A DNA stretch of 64,000 nt from Branchiostoma belcheri. Lineage: Eukaryota > Chordata > Leptocardii > Amphioxiformes > Branchiostomatidae. Below, piece by piece: positions 1 through 10,917 of this stretch; the stretch's first letter is position 1, and every line of letters begins with the position of its first letter. The notes under the pieces were generated by a model, which was not told where the DNA came from, searched no databases, and saw only the letters and a program-made list of their open reading frames with translations. The DNA lies in contig NW_017804187.1 in assembly GCF_001625305.1 (NCBI RefSeq), positions 1,397,240 through 1,461,239 on the forward strand, written 5' to 3'. Both the position numbers and the translations under genes were made by a program.

Positions 1-181
1 TTGAGTAACTGTTTTTTGGCATATCTTGTAAAAGTTATTCACCAAATATTACCGCCAGGTTTACCCCTGTACTGCCACTACTTAAAACATGATTCAAACT
101 CAATGCCACACAGGAGTATAGTACATTGCCTGCAACTGAATATAGAAAAGGTCTCAAGCCAAGTCTGAACCAGTCTCAAAT
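1..181. other. unassigned AT-rich sequence
   Basis: No coding frame, TIR or tandem structure is recognised here. It is ordinary low-complexity-free sequence up to the first transposon fragment. Confidence 0.5.
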
Positions 182-221
182 GTTGCGTAGAACATTGTCA
201 GGACCCCCCCATGCAGGCCCT
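182..221 (+). mobile_element. right-end fragment of the 6-bp-TSD element
   Basis: The segment runs from GTAGAACATTGTCAGGAC through a C7 run to ATGCAGGCCC. It matches the right end of the copy at 58187-58425, which has the same ACATTGTC-like and C-run/ATGCAGGCC order. Only about 40 bp remain and no left end is present. Confidence 0.6.
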
Positions 222-454
222 TTTATAACCCTAACCCTGCAGCACAGAGACAGATGGATGTAACATTAAACACCTCGCTGGCACACACAGGATAATGTTC
301 TGGTAATGTTAGCTCTTATCTGTAATGTAGTCCTGCCTCTGACACCTAACTTCTCTCCACTTAAACTTGGCAAGGCTGTGGCAGTCATTTTTCTTGTCAA
401 AGTTGAATCCCACAAGCAATGCCTAAATCACACTTACATTCACAATTTTCTTCA

Positions 455-650
455 TGGTACATGTACTTTTATAATCACGGTTTTCACAGCCACTTCTGTA
501 CCACGAACTTGCTCTCTCTGACTCTCGTTTTGCCGAACCTGCTGCCACCACAAACATAAATTATCATTCTGGGAACATGTCCATTTTTCTCTCAGAACGC
601 AAACTTTTGCTACTGTGAACATAAAGTGATTTACAGTATATCACAGTTAA
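455..650 (-). mobile_element. diverged copy of the CTGTAATTC TA-flanked element
   Basis: Read on the minus strand it follows the same order as the copies at 5536, 16158 and 46139: ACTGTAAATCACTTTATG, then TTCACAGTAGCAAAAGTT, then GGACATGTTC, then TGAAAACCGTGA. It is more diverged than the others and the outer end is unclear. A short open frame at 306-521 overlaps it and is not credible as a gene. Confidence 0.55.
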
Positions 651-734
651 AGTTACATCAAAGAAGCAAAGGAAGGGCAGAGTAGACTCATAAATTATTC
701 AAAATCCTACTTCAGGCCACTGACATACATGATG

Positions 735-815
735 TAGCCTCTACCAGGCTTCGGGAGGTGGCTAGAAAGAGTAGAAATCGGCCAAATAGATGCCAGGGGA
801 GTTGGTCTGCTGGAG
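735..815 (+). repeat. TAGCCTCTACCAGG repeat fragment
   Basis: TAGCCTCTACCAGGCTTCGG continues to a GGCCAAATAGATGCCAGGGG-like segment. The same order recurs inverted at 4921-5012 and 60186-60240, directly at 37272-37325, and as a two-ended element at 61076-61268. It is probably one arm of a TIR element. Confidence 0.65.
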
Positions 816-1321
816 AGAACAGTTTGCCGAAAACATTATCTGTATACAACCATCCAAACTCTTGGCACTGCATTGAAACTAGTACTACTACCAGTGAAAT
901 GTTGTTGACAAAAGGAACAAGTTTAAGGTTGACCGACTACCTGACCCTTCTACACAGCACTCTGTCATCTACAGACAACCTGTTCTGTAACCAGCCCCAT
1001 TCATGACTTATCTGATGGCTCCCAGTTCATGTTACTGACATCTTCCCATAGAAAATCACTGCCACTCCATATACATGTACATGTACATTATAATTAGCAG
1101 ACCGTGCTAACTTCTCTGTAGCTCTGTCAGTATCACTAACTGCTTGCCTGACCCTGTACATACACAAGTGTACACGGAGCACTGTACAAAGTACCGGACA
1201 GTTGACAACCAATATACCATTCAAACTCTTACAACTACACATTTGTTAGGCCAGATTCTTTGAACAAATGTTGAATGTGTACTAGGAATTCTTTTTTTTC
1301 TTTATTTAGACTTCAGTGATA
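816..1321. other. unassigned sequence with TACATGTA palindromes
   Basis: No gene or repeat could be assigned. Nested TACATGTAC palindromes occur at about 1072-1088. Open frames at 758-1006 (+) and 1027-1242 (-) have no protein-like character. Confidence 0.4.
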
Positions 1322-1530
1322 ATTTCTATATAGGGGTCCAAAACAGTTTAACAAAGTAAAACTTGTATGAGGACACTTTTATTTTCAATGTCAATGTTAG
1401 AAAACCAATTGTACAACGTTTTATCACTCAGGTGTCAGATCATAGAGCTAGAATAGGAAATTAATTCCTTGCAGGGGTCCACCGACAAAAAAGTCTAGGG
1501 TCAGCAGTTTTTCCCTAGGCCTAAAGTAAT
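1322..1530 (-). mobile_element. internal part of the CCTAGG-ended element
   Basis: On the minus strand, TTTAGGCCTAGGGAAAAA is followed by GACCCTAGAC, GTGGACCCCTGCAAGG, TCTAGCTCTATGATCTGA and CACCTGAGTGAT. These landmarks occur in the same order in the fuller copy at 17365-17735. The far end and the GTTTCCTGTTTC block are missing. Confidence 0.7.
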
Positions 1531-1691
1531 ACTCTTGATAACATCAGTATGAGTAGACGAGAAGAAGCCAAACCTACGTACTAGAGCAGTTTTAGAGCCC
1601 ATGCTTTAGATCAGTATGAGAAGTTTTGTTGATACATGTACAATTTAAAGTTACGGTGTCATTACTCCTGCCTTATCACTAAGCCTGATAC

Positions 1692-1766
1692 GGCATGAAT
1701 GTGCAATAAATGCTATCTATCCAGCTATCCTAAGCCCGATAGCATTTATAATTGTACATTCATGCC
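1692..1766. repeat. imperfect palindrome
   Basis: The left arm GGCATGAATGTGCAATAAAT and the right arm ATTTATAATTGTACATTCAT pair across a loop of about 25 bp, with TGCTATC/GATAGCA closing the inner stem. It could be a minimal foldback element; no target duplication is evident. Confidence 0.7.
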
Positions 1767-1772
1767 CTATCT

Positions 1773-2542
1773 ATCTATTTATCTCTAGTAGGACCACTTT
1801 TGCATGCACATAAAATTCATGACATTGACATCTCTCCATTAACATGTCACCCTCACACTGGACAATCGCTCAAAGCCAGGCACTGCAACAGTGGCTATAT
1901 ACATGTACATATGTATGAAAGAACCCAGGCCAGAGTTGGCTCAAGCCACACATTTAGGCCCTGACAGCTATTTGTGGAGAGCCATTAGACTGTGAGCCTT
2001 TCGAACTTGGCCTTCTAATGGAATGGCTTGAGATCTGTGGCTACAAACCATCAACTTGTTCAATGTTATTGTTAGAAAGAAGAATCTAGAATTAGTAGAA
2101 ATGTATCAGTTGACTTTAAGTTCAAGCTATTGACAGTACCCTATAGCCTAGCAACTTATCAACCTATCAAAAGAGAGGAGAGGCTTATTACAGTAGTTTA
2201 ACAAAAGAAGGACTAAGTGCATTCTGACAGATGAAATAGCTCCAGTTCAAGCTTCTGACATTTCCCTATAGAAGCCAGTAATATACTGTACTGCTGCTTG
2301 GCTCTTTAACATAGATGCTAGAGTGATATGTGTTTTAACAAAGGGAAGGCAGTCTAGCTTCCTGACCCTCCTGCACATCAGCAGTGACCCTGCTGCTCCA
2401 ACCACAACACAGCTGCCAGGTTTGTGTCAACAGTAGGGTTAGAGACTGACTGGGGTTACAGCAGGCCGATCTCAGGGCAGATACACTCAGTGTGATGGGC
2501 CCTCAGGCTGTCAGTAGAGAAGTTAACTATTGCTCACTTTAG
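1773..2542. other. unassigned sequence
   Basis: Single-copy-looking AT-rich DNA. The frame at 1752-1964 overlaps the palindrome edge and shows no domain. Confidence 0.4.
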
Positions 2543-2860
2543 ACTAGAAACGCTTAAAGGGTTCCCGGTTCATACCCGGAAATTGCCCGTCCCTATACAT
2601 GACCCTTCAGTCTCCTTTGTTGGGCGAGTGCTCGACATCTCAATGCAGGAAAATGCACGTATAGCAACCATTATAAAAACACGAACTTGTGTCGCAAGAC
2701 AAAATATGCGCCTCTCCTCCCACCATTTTAGATAATTTTGACCCGCAAAATCCCACACCACGGGTGGCCCGAAACCCTTCCACCCCTGTGTCTAAAGAGA
2801 AACTGTTTTTCGTGGCAAAGGGTATCGAGGGGTTTCAGAGTAGTAAATCGTTTCTAGCTT
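2543..2860. mobile_element. TIR element with CTAGAAACG ends
   Basis: The left end GACTAGAAACG and the right end CGTTTCTAGC are inverted, and both are bordered by TTA, which fits a 3-bp target duplication. The interior is CpG-richer than the flanks and has no usable frame. The TTA duplication suggests a PIF/Harbinger-type non-autonomous element, but only one copy is in view. Confidence 0.5.
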
Positions 2861-2954
2861 AATATTGTGTACCCTGACAACACGATTCTAGGAGGTCCTT
2901 CCACTGGTCAGGCGCACCAAACAGCGAGAGATTGTGCAACACAAGCTAGTATCT

Positions 2955-3260
2955 GTACTACTGTATAGCTGGCATAACCATCCTTTGGCGTAAAGATACA
3001 GTACTGTATACACAAATACAGCTTCTGAATCTGTATCTGTATAGCCAGTACAACTGCCCATCGGCGTAACACCAGCTTCTGTGCCTGTATCTGTACTCAT
3101 AGACTGTATAGCCGGTATAACCGGCCCACAGCGTAACACACCTGTCAGCTTATATGTCTGTTACCTACATAGCCAGTATAACCACCCTTCGGTATAACAC
3201 ACCAGCTTCTGTGCCTGTAACCTAGTATATAGCCGTATAACCGCCCTTCAGACAGACATC
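2955..3260 (-). repeat. five-unit tandem of a retrotransposon 3' tail
   Basis: The motif TAGCC(A/G)GTATAACC followed by CGGCGTAACACACCAGCTTC recurs at about 2966, 3042, 3119, 3170 and 3230, with CTGTATCTGTAT linkers. This is the 3' end of the ACAGAT-tailed non-LTR element seen at 9130, 10918 and 12200, here multiplied in tandem with 51-77 bp spacing. Confidence 0.75.
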
Positions 3261-3641
3261 TCTATTTCAGTGGGTGGTTCTAGAAATGCAGGAACCCGGA
3301 AACATTCCTCACATTTCGGACGTCCCATCCAAACAGTTCTGATAATATTTAACCCCCAACAATATGGATTATTTCCTCTATAAACAGGATGGAGAGTTAG
3401 GCATTTCGAGCATGTTTAAATTTGGTACAATGCTTCACCTCATTTGCATCTTCATGAAATCTAAATGGTACCCTAACCAGAAATCTTACATAGTACATGA
3501 TTGTGCAGTACTTGAAGTTTTAAATTTCAATGTAAATGGAATATTTATTATCAAAGGGAGCCAACAGGATAGGATCACATGGATTTATCACATGAATTAT
3601 GGAACAATTTTATCACTTTTACCATCTGAAACCCCACAAGA
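3261..3641. other. unassigned sequence
   Basis: A 103-codon plus-strand frame (3364-3675) runs into the repeat at 3642. Its translation shows no recognised domain or splice context. Confidence 0.4.
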
Positions 3642-3888
3642 TATCAAGACAACACATTCTGCTGCAGTACCATAACAGGCCACCAGGAGGCCCAAAATGT
3701 AGGCAATTTTATTTCGAGATCTCATTAAGACGTACCCACCTACCAAGTTTGATGACAATCCATCTAAAGCTTCTTGAGTTATCATACTGATGCATACATA
3801 TGATACACACATACACACACGCACATGCACACACGCGCACACATGCTACTACATGTAAAAACATAGCCTTCTTGATGAAGGTAATTAC
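3642..3888 (-). mobile_element. truncated copy of the terminal-hairpin repeat
   Basis: On the minus strand it starts AATTACCTTCATCAAGAAGG, has a GT/AC-rich tract (3803-3842), then GATAACTCAAGAAGC, AAACTTGGTAGGTGGGTACG and a GGGCCTCCTGGTGGCCTGTT-like segment. This is the 5' third of the element seen complete at 6104-7025. The octamer-bearing 3' half is missing. Confidence 0.8.
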
Positions 3889-4157
3889 ATGTTTGCCTCC
3901 TTTTGTAAGTGAAGACAGTTTAAATTTGTCAGGCAAACAGCTGTGAGGTGTGTAAGACTTAGTCACAACAGACAGGAACCCAGCGATTATCGGCCTGTGT
4001 TTAGATAAAACGATTTTCTGCTGACTGGACAAACCAAAGCTGTTGGTCAGGTTTTTACACCTGGTTTGGTCGTTACGCAGGAAAGGAAAGTAGGTCATCA
4101 TGCTGAAAACTTTTGTCTCTGGGGTCTGATCGTTTCTTGGACAGTGTAATTATATAC
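3889..4157. other. unassigned sequence
   Basis: No repeat or gene assigned. The 130-codon minus-strand frame at 3709-4101 crosses the CA-rich tract of the neighbouring repeat and is treated as spurious. Confidence 0.4.
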
Positions 4158-4299
4158 GTGAGTGAGTGAGTGAGTGAGTGAGTGAGTGAGTGAGTGAGTG
4201 AGTGAGTGAGTGAGTGAGTGAGTGAGTGAGTGAGTGAGTGAGTGAGAGAATGAGAGAGTGAGTGAGAGAGTGAGTGAGTGAGAGAGTGAGTGAGAGAGA
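4158..4299. repeat. (GTGA)n microsatellite
   Basis: About 24 near-perfect GTGA units are followed by a degraded section with GAGAGA interruptions from about 4246. Confidence 0.98.
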
Positions 4300-4717
4300 T
4301 GGCATCACCTCCAATTTTATCATTATTTCTTTGTCTTTTTCACAACCAGGTTGTTTTCAATCAAAATGAGACACGCTGTAACTTTAGTACCAGACAGACT
4401 TTGATAAAAATCTCTACAAAACAAAGGGTAGTGTTTCAATTAGTCATAACAACATCACAATAACGCAGTGTACTGTGAAAACTGAACAGTCAGCAAACAA
4501 CAGGTGGCAGTGGACAAAACCAACACTGTTACTACTGTCTGTAATTGTTTTAGACCACAAAGAAACTGACAGCACACATGGAAATCTTTCAATGACTCAC
4601 AGGGTATTAGACATAAATGATTGTTTTCATGAGTGATTAAACTCATTTGTACATACAGTAGAAGTTAATACTAGAACTTAGAATAAAGGCTGCACTTCTT
4701 TGATTTAGAAAAACATT
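4300..4717. other. unassigned sequence
   Basis: AT-rich and without recognisable repeats or coding frames beyond a 63-codon minus-strand frame (4455-4646) with no domain. Confidence 0.4.
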
Positions 4718-4843
4718 GCTGATATTGGACATCTGTATTGAAACAGAATCTTATGAACTTCATATATATAAGATTTCAATATAGATGATTGTCCAATATC
4801 AACAATACTGTAGAATGCCTTCATAATGAAAGCATTCTACAGT
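4718..4843. repeat. two adjacent hairpins
   Basis: The outer pair is GCTGATATTGGAC (4718) with GTCCAATATCAAC (ends 4803). The second is ACTGTAGAATGC (4807) with GCATTCTACAGT (4832-4843) and an 8-14 bp loop. Both are strong foldbacks placed back to back. Confidence 0.85.
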
Positions 4844-4920
4844 ATTTCTACGGTAATTTTGTTGTGGACACTAAAACCTTAATTGATACATCTAAACGTT
4901 TGTGAGCAGCAAACTGTACT

Positions 4921-5012
4921 CCCATAGCAGACCAACTCCCCTGGCATGGTATCTGTCTAGTAATGGCCAATTTATACTTTTTCCATCCACTTCTGAAGCC
5001 TGGAAGAGGCTA
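4921..5012 (-). repeat. TAGCCTC repeat fragment, inverted
   Basis: On the minus strand TAGCCTCTTCCAGGCTTCAG leads to CCAGGGGAGTTGGTCTGC, as in the fragment at 735-815. Confidence 0.65.
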
Positions 5013-5535
5013 CGTTATCAATAAACTATTAGTTATATTTAGTTAAACTTAAAAACGTAATAAGTCTTCTGATCATATTAACTTAAGCTGATATTCTTTC
5101 TTAGACATGATGATCCTTCTCTTTACCTTCTTGTCTTGATCTTTGATTTTTTTTTTAACTCAAAGATTCCCCCCTACCACAGGCTGTGACCTATCTATCA
5201 TGTTGGGTGGACCCTGCCCAAATTGGCAATTAGCAAGCACGAGCTGTTGAGCACAGAAATTAGGTTGAGTTACGATCTGCCCAACAAGTTTGTTGTACAG
5301 TTCATGGGTGGGCATATATAGATATGCATGTAACGTTACATTCAGTAAGGCGGTGCAAAGTTAATTTCTTGGTTAGTAACAAGGATTTATAAATATACTG
5401 CTAGATACTAGTTGCTGGATGAACAGCTCTGAGCATTACAATTTTCATTATAATTGTATTTATGCTAACATCAATCGTTAAGGGTTTTAACTAATAATAC
5501 TGTTGACCTATACAACATGGGTTCACCTACATATA
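5013..5535. other. unassigned sequence
   Basis: AT-rich DNA with a T-run at about 5150. No coding or repeat assignment. Confidence 0.4.
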
Positions 5536-5742
5536 CTGTAATTCACTTTATGCTCATGGTAGCAAAATTTCACGGTCTGAGAAAATGGACATGTTCACGG
5601 AACTATATATTCACGATGGCGACAGGTGCAGGAAAAAGAAAGTCCAGGAATTATTTGTTAACTGTAATGATAAGTTCACGGTACAGAGGTGACAGTGAAA
5701 ACAGAGAACATAACAGTATAGTGAAAAAATCAGGAATTACAG
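5536..5742 (+). mobile_element. TA-flanked TIR element, CTGTAATTC family
   Basis: The ends are CTGTAATTCAC and GGAATTACAG, bordered on both sides by TA. The body has TTCACGGT motifs and GTGCAGGAAAAAGAAAGTCC, shared with the copies at 16158 and 46139. The 88-codon frame across it recurs in other copies only because the DNA is repeated. A TA target site suggests a Tc1/mariner-type or related non-autonomous element. Confidence 0.85.
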
Positions 5743-6103
5743 TATATGTATTCCCTAGGTGTTCTGCCCAGGTGAGTTGGTGACAGGTAAAGTACACAGG
5801 TAAAAGTATCCAGGTGAGAAAGGAAACAGTGATGTTTGTCCTGTGGTCTCCAGTCTTTGATGTTATGTTAACACTTCCTCGTGCCAAAACACACAGGAAT
5901 GTCACAGTGTACACTTCTCATCCACTCAGGCGATTCAATGTAAACAGAGCAAACTCTTAAGAAGCAAGTTTACACTGTAATTCCCAACACAAGATTAAGA
6001 ATAGTATTATCCAAAACTTGCATCTTCATAATTTCTTATTACATTGTATTATATTCATTCTCTGAAACTGTGTGCATCAATGCACAGCTCTCAGACTCTG
6101 TTC
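5743..6103. other. unassigned sequence
   Basis: No gene or repeat assigned in this interval. Confidence 0.4.
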
Positions 6104-6149
6104 ATTACCTTCGCCAAGAAGGTTATGTTTTCGTAGGCGTTCGTGTGTG

Positions 6150-6184
<35 letters not shown>

Positions 6185-7025
6185 AAACACGATAACTTGG
6201 GAAGGCTTCAATGGATTGACTTCATATTTGGTAGGTGGGTAGGTCTTGATGAGACCTCGAAATGATTAGATTTTGGACCCCCTAGCGGCTTCTTATGGTA
6301 CTGCAGCTGAACTTCCGGTTTTGATATCTCATGATCTAGACATGCTAGGGTCACGAAATTTGGATGGTAGGTAGGTCTTGTGCTGGGGAACAACTGACAT
6401 AGGTTTGGGCCCCCTAGCGGCTTGCTCAGGAACTGCAGGGCCATTTCTTTGAAAATATTCATAAGAGGATAACTCAAGAACCGGAGGACGGATCTTCATG
6501 ATTTTTGGTATGTAGGAAACTTAAGTGACGCTTGACATAATTATGCAACAATTATGCAAATCTGGATGTAATTTGCATAATTAATGAGGAAATTCTATAA
6601 ATCAGCTGCATTACATTATAGGACTATTCAAGCTTGTGACATATGTAACTGAGAACGAGAGAAACACAGGAAGTTTTTGATTATGTAAATTAACTCTTAA
6701 TTTGCATAATTAATAAGAAAATGTTATAATTCCATAATGGTAACTGCCTAGAATTTTATACTTGGGGTATTTGAAAGTTAAGTGAAGGTGAACATCATTA
6801 AACATAACTTATTCAAATAAGGACCTCATTTGCATAATTTATGAGGAAATGGTAGAATGGTTTTCTTTGTTAAGATAAGGCTGTCTTTTGTTGGAGAATA
6901 TGATCAACTTATATAATTCATGCAAATGAGGATCCTATTTGCATAATCAGGAGGAATAATCTTTACTTTGTCTGTCATGAAGATTAACATCATTTGGCGA
7001 AGGTATGAGATTGTGGAACTCTAGT
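6104..7025 (+). mobile_element. terminal-hairpin repeat, full copy A
   Basis: Starts ATTACCTTCGCCAAGAAGG and ends TTTGGCGAAGGTATGAGA, so the terminal ACCTTCGCCAA is inverted. The left end is itself a hairpin (CCTTC-GCCAA-GAAGG). A TCTG tract (6142-6184) follows. The 3' half holds six exact octamers ATGCAAAT/ATTTGCAT at 6554, 6571, 6700, 6828, 6920 and 6937. No usable open frame. Its transposition mechanism is unknown to me. Confidence 0.85.
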
Positions 7026-7078
7026 GTTAATAATATTTCAGTTTAGCATTACTTTTGAAAATCCGAAAATTATTTATA

Positions 7079-8915
7079 GCTGTTGTGCTTGGGGAGACGT
7101 TTTGGCCCCCTAGCAGCTTGTTTCAGTACTGAAGTCTAGTAGTCATAACTGGTATATGGATAAGTCTGGATCTAATAAGGAAGTAGTTTTGTTTGTTTGT
7201 TTGTTTTGCATAACTGGTAAACCGCCTGTTTTTAGGCATAACACACCAGTTTTGTACGTGTAAGTAGTTGAATTCTGGGGTCCCTAGCAGCTTTCTTCAG
7301 TACTGCATCAAAGACTGCAGTAAGTTTTCATTCTGAATTCCTGTGTGTGTTTTCCCTACAGCTGTTCATGTTATGCTGACAAATCATCCCGACTCTCCCT
7401 GGGATACAAACATGTAATTTCTGGGCTGGTTACATGTACCTAAGATACATGTAACTGTTGTACTTTGGAAGAAGTGACACAAGTATTGGCCCCCTAGCAG
7501 CTTGTTTCAGTACTGAAGTCTAGTAGTCATAACTGGTATATGGGTAAGTCTGGATCTAATAGGGAAGTAGTTTTGTTTGTTTGTTTGTTTCGCATAATTG
7601 GTAAACTGCCTGTTTTTAGGCATAACACACCAGTTTTGTACGTGTAAGTAGTTGCATTATGGGGTCCCTGGCGGCTTTTTTCAGTACTGCATTAAAAAAC
7701 TATGTACAGTTTTCATTCTGAATTCCCCACAGCTGTTCACGTTTTGCTGACAAATCATCCCGACTCTCCCTGGGATACAACCATGTAATTTCAGGGCTGG
7801 TTACCTAAGATACACGTAACTGTTGTGCTTAAGAAGAAGTGACGCAAGTTTGGGTCCCCTAGCAGCTTGTTTCAGTACTGAAGTCTAGTAGTCATAACAG
7901 GTACATGGACAAGTCTGGAAGTAGTTTTGTTTGTTTGTTTCGCATAACCGGTAAACCGCCTGTTTTCAGGCATAACACACCAGTTTTGTACATATAAGAA
8001 GTTGAATTCTGCAACCCCTAGCGACTTTCTTGAGTACTGCATTAGAAACTACAGTTTTTGTAATTCCGAATTCCTGTGTGTGTTTCTCCACAGCTGTTCT
8101 GGTTATGCTGACAAATCATCTCGACTCTCTGAGGGATACAAACGTGTAATTTCAGGGCTGGTTACCTAAGATACATGTAACTGTTGTACTTTGGAAGAAG
8201 TGACGCAAGTTTTGGCCCCCTAGCAGCTTGTTTCAGTACTGAAGTCTAGTAGTCATAACTAGTATATGGGCGCGGTAAGTATGGATCTAATAGGGAAGTA
8301 GTTTTGTCTGTTTGTTTGTTTGTTTTGCATAACCGGTAAACCGCCTGTTTTTAGGCGTAACACACCAGTTATGTACATATAATTATAAGAAGTTGAATTC
8401 TGCAACCCCTAGCGACTTTCTTGAGTACTGCATTAAAAACTGCAGTAAGTTTTCATTCCGAATTCCTGTGTGTGTTTTCCCCACAGCTGTTCCCGTTATG
8501 CTGACAAATCATCTTGACTCTCCCTGGGACACAAACATGTAATTTCAGGGCTGGTTACCTAAGATACATGTAACTGTTGTGCTTTGGAAGAAGTGAAGTT
8601 TTGGCCCCCTAGCAGCTTATTTCAGTACTGAAGTCTAGTAGTCATAACAGGTATATGGGTAAGTCTGGATCTAATAAGGAAGTAGTTTTGTTTGTTTGTT
8701 TGTTTTGCATAACTGGTAAAGCCTGTTTTTAGGCATAACACACCAGTTTTGTACGTGTATTAGTAGTTGCATTATGGGGTCCCTGGCGGCTTTTTTCAGT
8801 ACTGCATTAAAAAACTATGTACAGTTTTCATTCTGAATTCCCCACAGCTGTTCACGTTATGCTGACAAATCATCCCGACTCTCCCTGGGATACAAACATG
8901 TAATTTCAGGGCTGG
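7079..8915 (+). repeat. tandem array of ~375-bp chimeric units
   Basis: GGCCCCCTAGCAGCTTGTTT-type landmarks recur at 7102, 7486, 7850, 8212 and 8601 (spacing 384, 364, 362, 389). The last unit ends at about 8915. Each unit joins a block from the terminal-hairpin repeat (CCCCTAGCAGCTTG...AGTACTG) to a GTTT tract and a degraded retrotransposon tail (CGGTAAACCGCC...GCATAACACACCAG). Confidence 0.9.
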
Positions 8916-9129
8916 AGACAGCCAGTCTAGCCTGTATCAAGCCATTATTACATTTTACCCCCGGCAAAAAGGGTACAAATGTATGCATAACCGGCTAGGC
9001 TTTTTGCAAGCTTTGATGTTTTGTGGTACTGGGTAAGTAAAAACAAAATAAATAGACTAAGTGTGAATAGATTTTCAATTTTCTACTTTCATTATTAAAA
9101 CTCAATTTATTAAAAAATTTTTCCAACAA
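8916..9129. other. unassigned sequence
   Basis: Junction region after the array, AT-rich towards the right, without coding signal. Confidence 0.4.
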
Positions 9130-9314
9130 GACTAGTGGAACTCGTTGCCACCAAGCACAGTTGGGGCATCATCACTACAAAGCTTTAAATTCCTGCAATT
9201 AAATGTGCAAAGATTGGATGTAGCAAGTTGTTCGGTGTGATATAACCAGCTGCCGCCACGCCACCTGACTGCGAAGCTGGTGTGTCATACTGGCTAAACA
9301 GATACAGATAATGT
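9130..9314 (+). mobile_element. CR1/L2-like retrotransposon 3' end
   Basis: The plus strand translates as WNSLPPSTVGASSLQSFK followed by about 15 residues and a stop at about 9238. This is the usual C-terminal signature of CR1/L2/jockey-type reverse transcriptases. A 3' UTR follows with CAGCTGCCGCCACGCCACC and GCGAAGCTGGTGTGT, ending ACAGATACAGAT. The element is 5'-truncated, as is typical of dead LINE copies. Confidence 0.85.
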
Positions 9315-9844
9315 TTTATTTGGTATCTAAAATACTGCACTACAAAATTGCTTCAACCGTGAACTTCAAACATCGTAAAAACTTCCTTTTCCCTCCTCAA
9401 GTGCGACTTAAAACCTCCGTAAAGGTAAATGCGTTAACAGCACACCACACCATCCATGACAAGTCAGTCCTTTATATGGTCCCACACATTTTGCATACCC
9501 CAGTGTCATTCCCGTCCAAACCCTTATTCAGGGGTGTTACCTGCAGTTTCTGCAAGAACCTGATAAGGCAACCGTTCTCCCAAGTTCACTGTCTAACAGG
9601 ATTCTAAACAGCTTAGTCGGGAATGCCAAAGGGTGACGTGAGCTTAGGAAAGAGATTAAGCTAATCCATGTTAATCCTATGATATTAGACATGGGTGGGA
9701 CAGTGATCGCATTTTATTACTTTACACAAGGAAGAGCAGATATAAAAGGACATCTCCGAATTGCAAAGTTCTGGAATTTGTCCCTTGCGAAAATGAAACC
9801 ACCACAGACACTTCAAGTACTGTCAATTTAAATTCGAGGTACTT
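9315..9844. other. unassigned sequence with a possible TIR-element piece
   Basis: Starts with a segment containing ACCGTGAACTTCAAACATCG and GTAAAAACTTCC, which resembles the TTCACGGT-type repeats elsewhere here but lacks a partner end. The 98-codon frame at 9311-9607 has no domain. Confidence 0.35.
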
Positions 9845-9925
9845 TTAGGCCTAGAAAAAAAATGTTCTGTTTCCTGTTTCAGTCTTGAAAAAATTAGGGT
9901 CAGTATAGGTAGGGATTATTTATTT
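9845..9925 (+). mobile_element. end fragment of the CCTAGG element
   Basis: TTTTAGGCCTAGAAAAAA, TGTTCTGTTTCCTGTTTC and AGTCTTGAAAAAATTAGGGT match the ends of the copies at 17365 and 34337. A (TTTA) run follows. Confidence 0.65.
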
Positions 9926-10384
9926 ATTTATTTTTTTTTAGACCTGCTGTTTTCTCAATGCCAAAATCCCTTTGCAAAGCTCCTTCACAAGATATAAATT
10001 CCCAGCCATTTTGTTCACCCAAGTGCTTTTCTAACATATCATATGGGTTGTATATACATGTATGTTCTTCAGAATTCTATCCACCCTATTTCGATGGTAT
10101 CAGTGTGCCTCAGATATTGCGAGATCAGAGCTGCCAATATGCCACTTGTTGAGCTATAGGTGCAGGCTGCAATCTTACACAATGATGCATAGCCTTCTTG
10201 GGCTTTTGAATCTGTATGCTAAGATGGCTTCACACCAAGGGGTGGAATTTTGTGCTTGCTGAGTGCGTTTCCCAGTTAATTATTGCAATTGTCTGTCCAT
10301 TTTCACCTGAATTATTTCCCTCGGGACTCACGGCACCTTCTGGTATTTTGGGCAGGTTGCCGGGTTATTTCCCTGTTCTTTTGC
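9926..10384. other. unassigned sequence
   Basis: Three short overlapping plus-strand frames exist in different phases. None has a recognisable domain or splice context. Confidence 0.35.
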
Positions 10385-10610
10385 TGCAAAATACTGTAAA
10401 TAACTTGAATTTCATGGTTTTCGCACTTCTGTACTGCAAATTTGTCATCACCACGAACAAATAACTTGCCAAATACTGTAAGTTACTTTATATTTCTGGT
10501 ACATGTGTACTTAACAATTTGTATTTGCAGTTTCCGCTGTCACAACTGTACTGTGATTAGTGTGAATTATCATCACCATGAAGAAATAATTTGCCAAATA
10601 CTGTAACTGA
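10385..10610. repeat. diverged ATACTGTAA repeats
   Basis: AAATACTGTAAATAACTTG, CCAAATACTGTAAGTTAC and CCAAATACTGTAACTGA recur with CATCACCA(C/T)GAA blocks. They look like a degraded 2-3 unit tandem of a TIR-element end. Confidence 0.5.
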
Positions 10611-10872
10611 AGATTTTACAGATTTACATATGTTAGCCCTAAATTACTGTTTAATAAGTAGAATTTTAAGTCTTCGGTCTCTTTTGTATTTCTATTTTGT
10701 AGGTAATAGTTAAACGTTACTGTTACAGTACTTGTTGCATCAATTAAGTTTCTATACAAGTGATGTAAAACAAGTATATTTCCCACCATGCCTGTTCAGG
10801 TTGAGTGAGCCTTTTAAAGCAATAATTATTATTGTAACCAGATTATAGAGCGGTGCTGGAGAAACAGAGTTG
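10611..10872. other. unassigned sequence
   Basis: AT-rich DNA without assigned features. Confidence 0.4.
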
Positions 10873-10910
10873 TTAGGCCACACCAATTTAATGTATTGGT
10901 TCTCAGATAT
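10873..10910 (+). mobile_element. single end of a GGCCACACC element
   Basis: TTAGGCCACACCAATTTAAT is followed by GTATTGGTTCTCAGAT. The first 20 bp are the TIR of the element at 12340-12708. The other end is missing because a retrotransposon tail abuts at about 10918. Confidence 0.65.
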
Positions 10911-10917
10911 ACATGTC

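Noticed and set aside
4158-4299. CRISPR-like direct repeats
   Set aside because: The GTGA tract is a continuous microsatellite with no spacers; the window is eukaryotic.
5517-5783. 88-codon frame with an apparent ATGAGK P-loop-like string
   Set aside because: It lies within the CTGTAATTC element; related copies at 16158 and 46139 show the same DNA with different stops, and no kinase context exists.
6208-6477. Minus-strand frame conserved with 42403-42624
   Set aside because: The similarity is DNA homology between two copies of the same repeat; the copy at 14414 breaks the frame and no start or stop context is shared.
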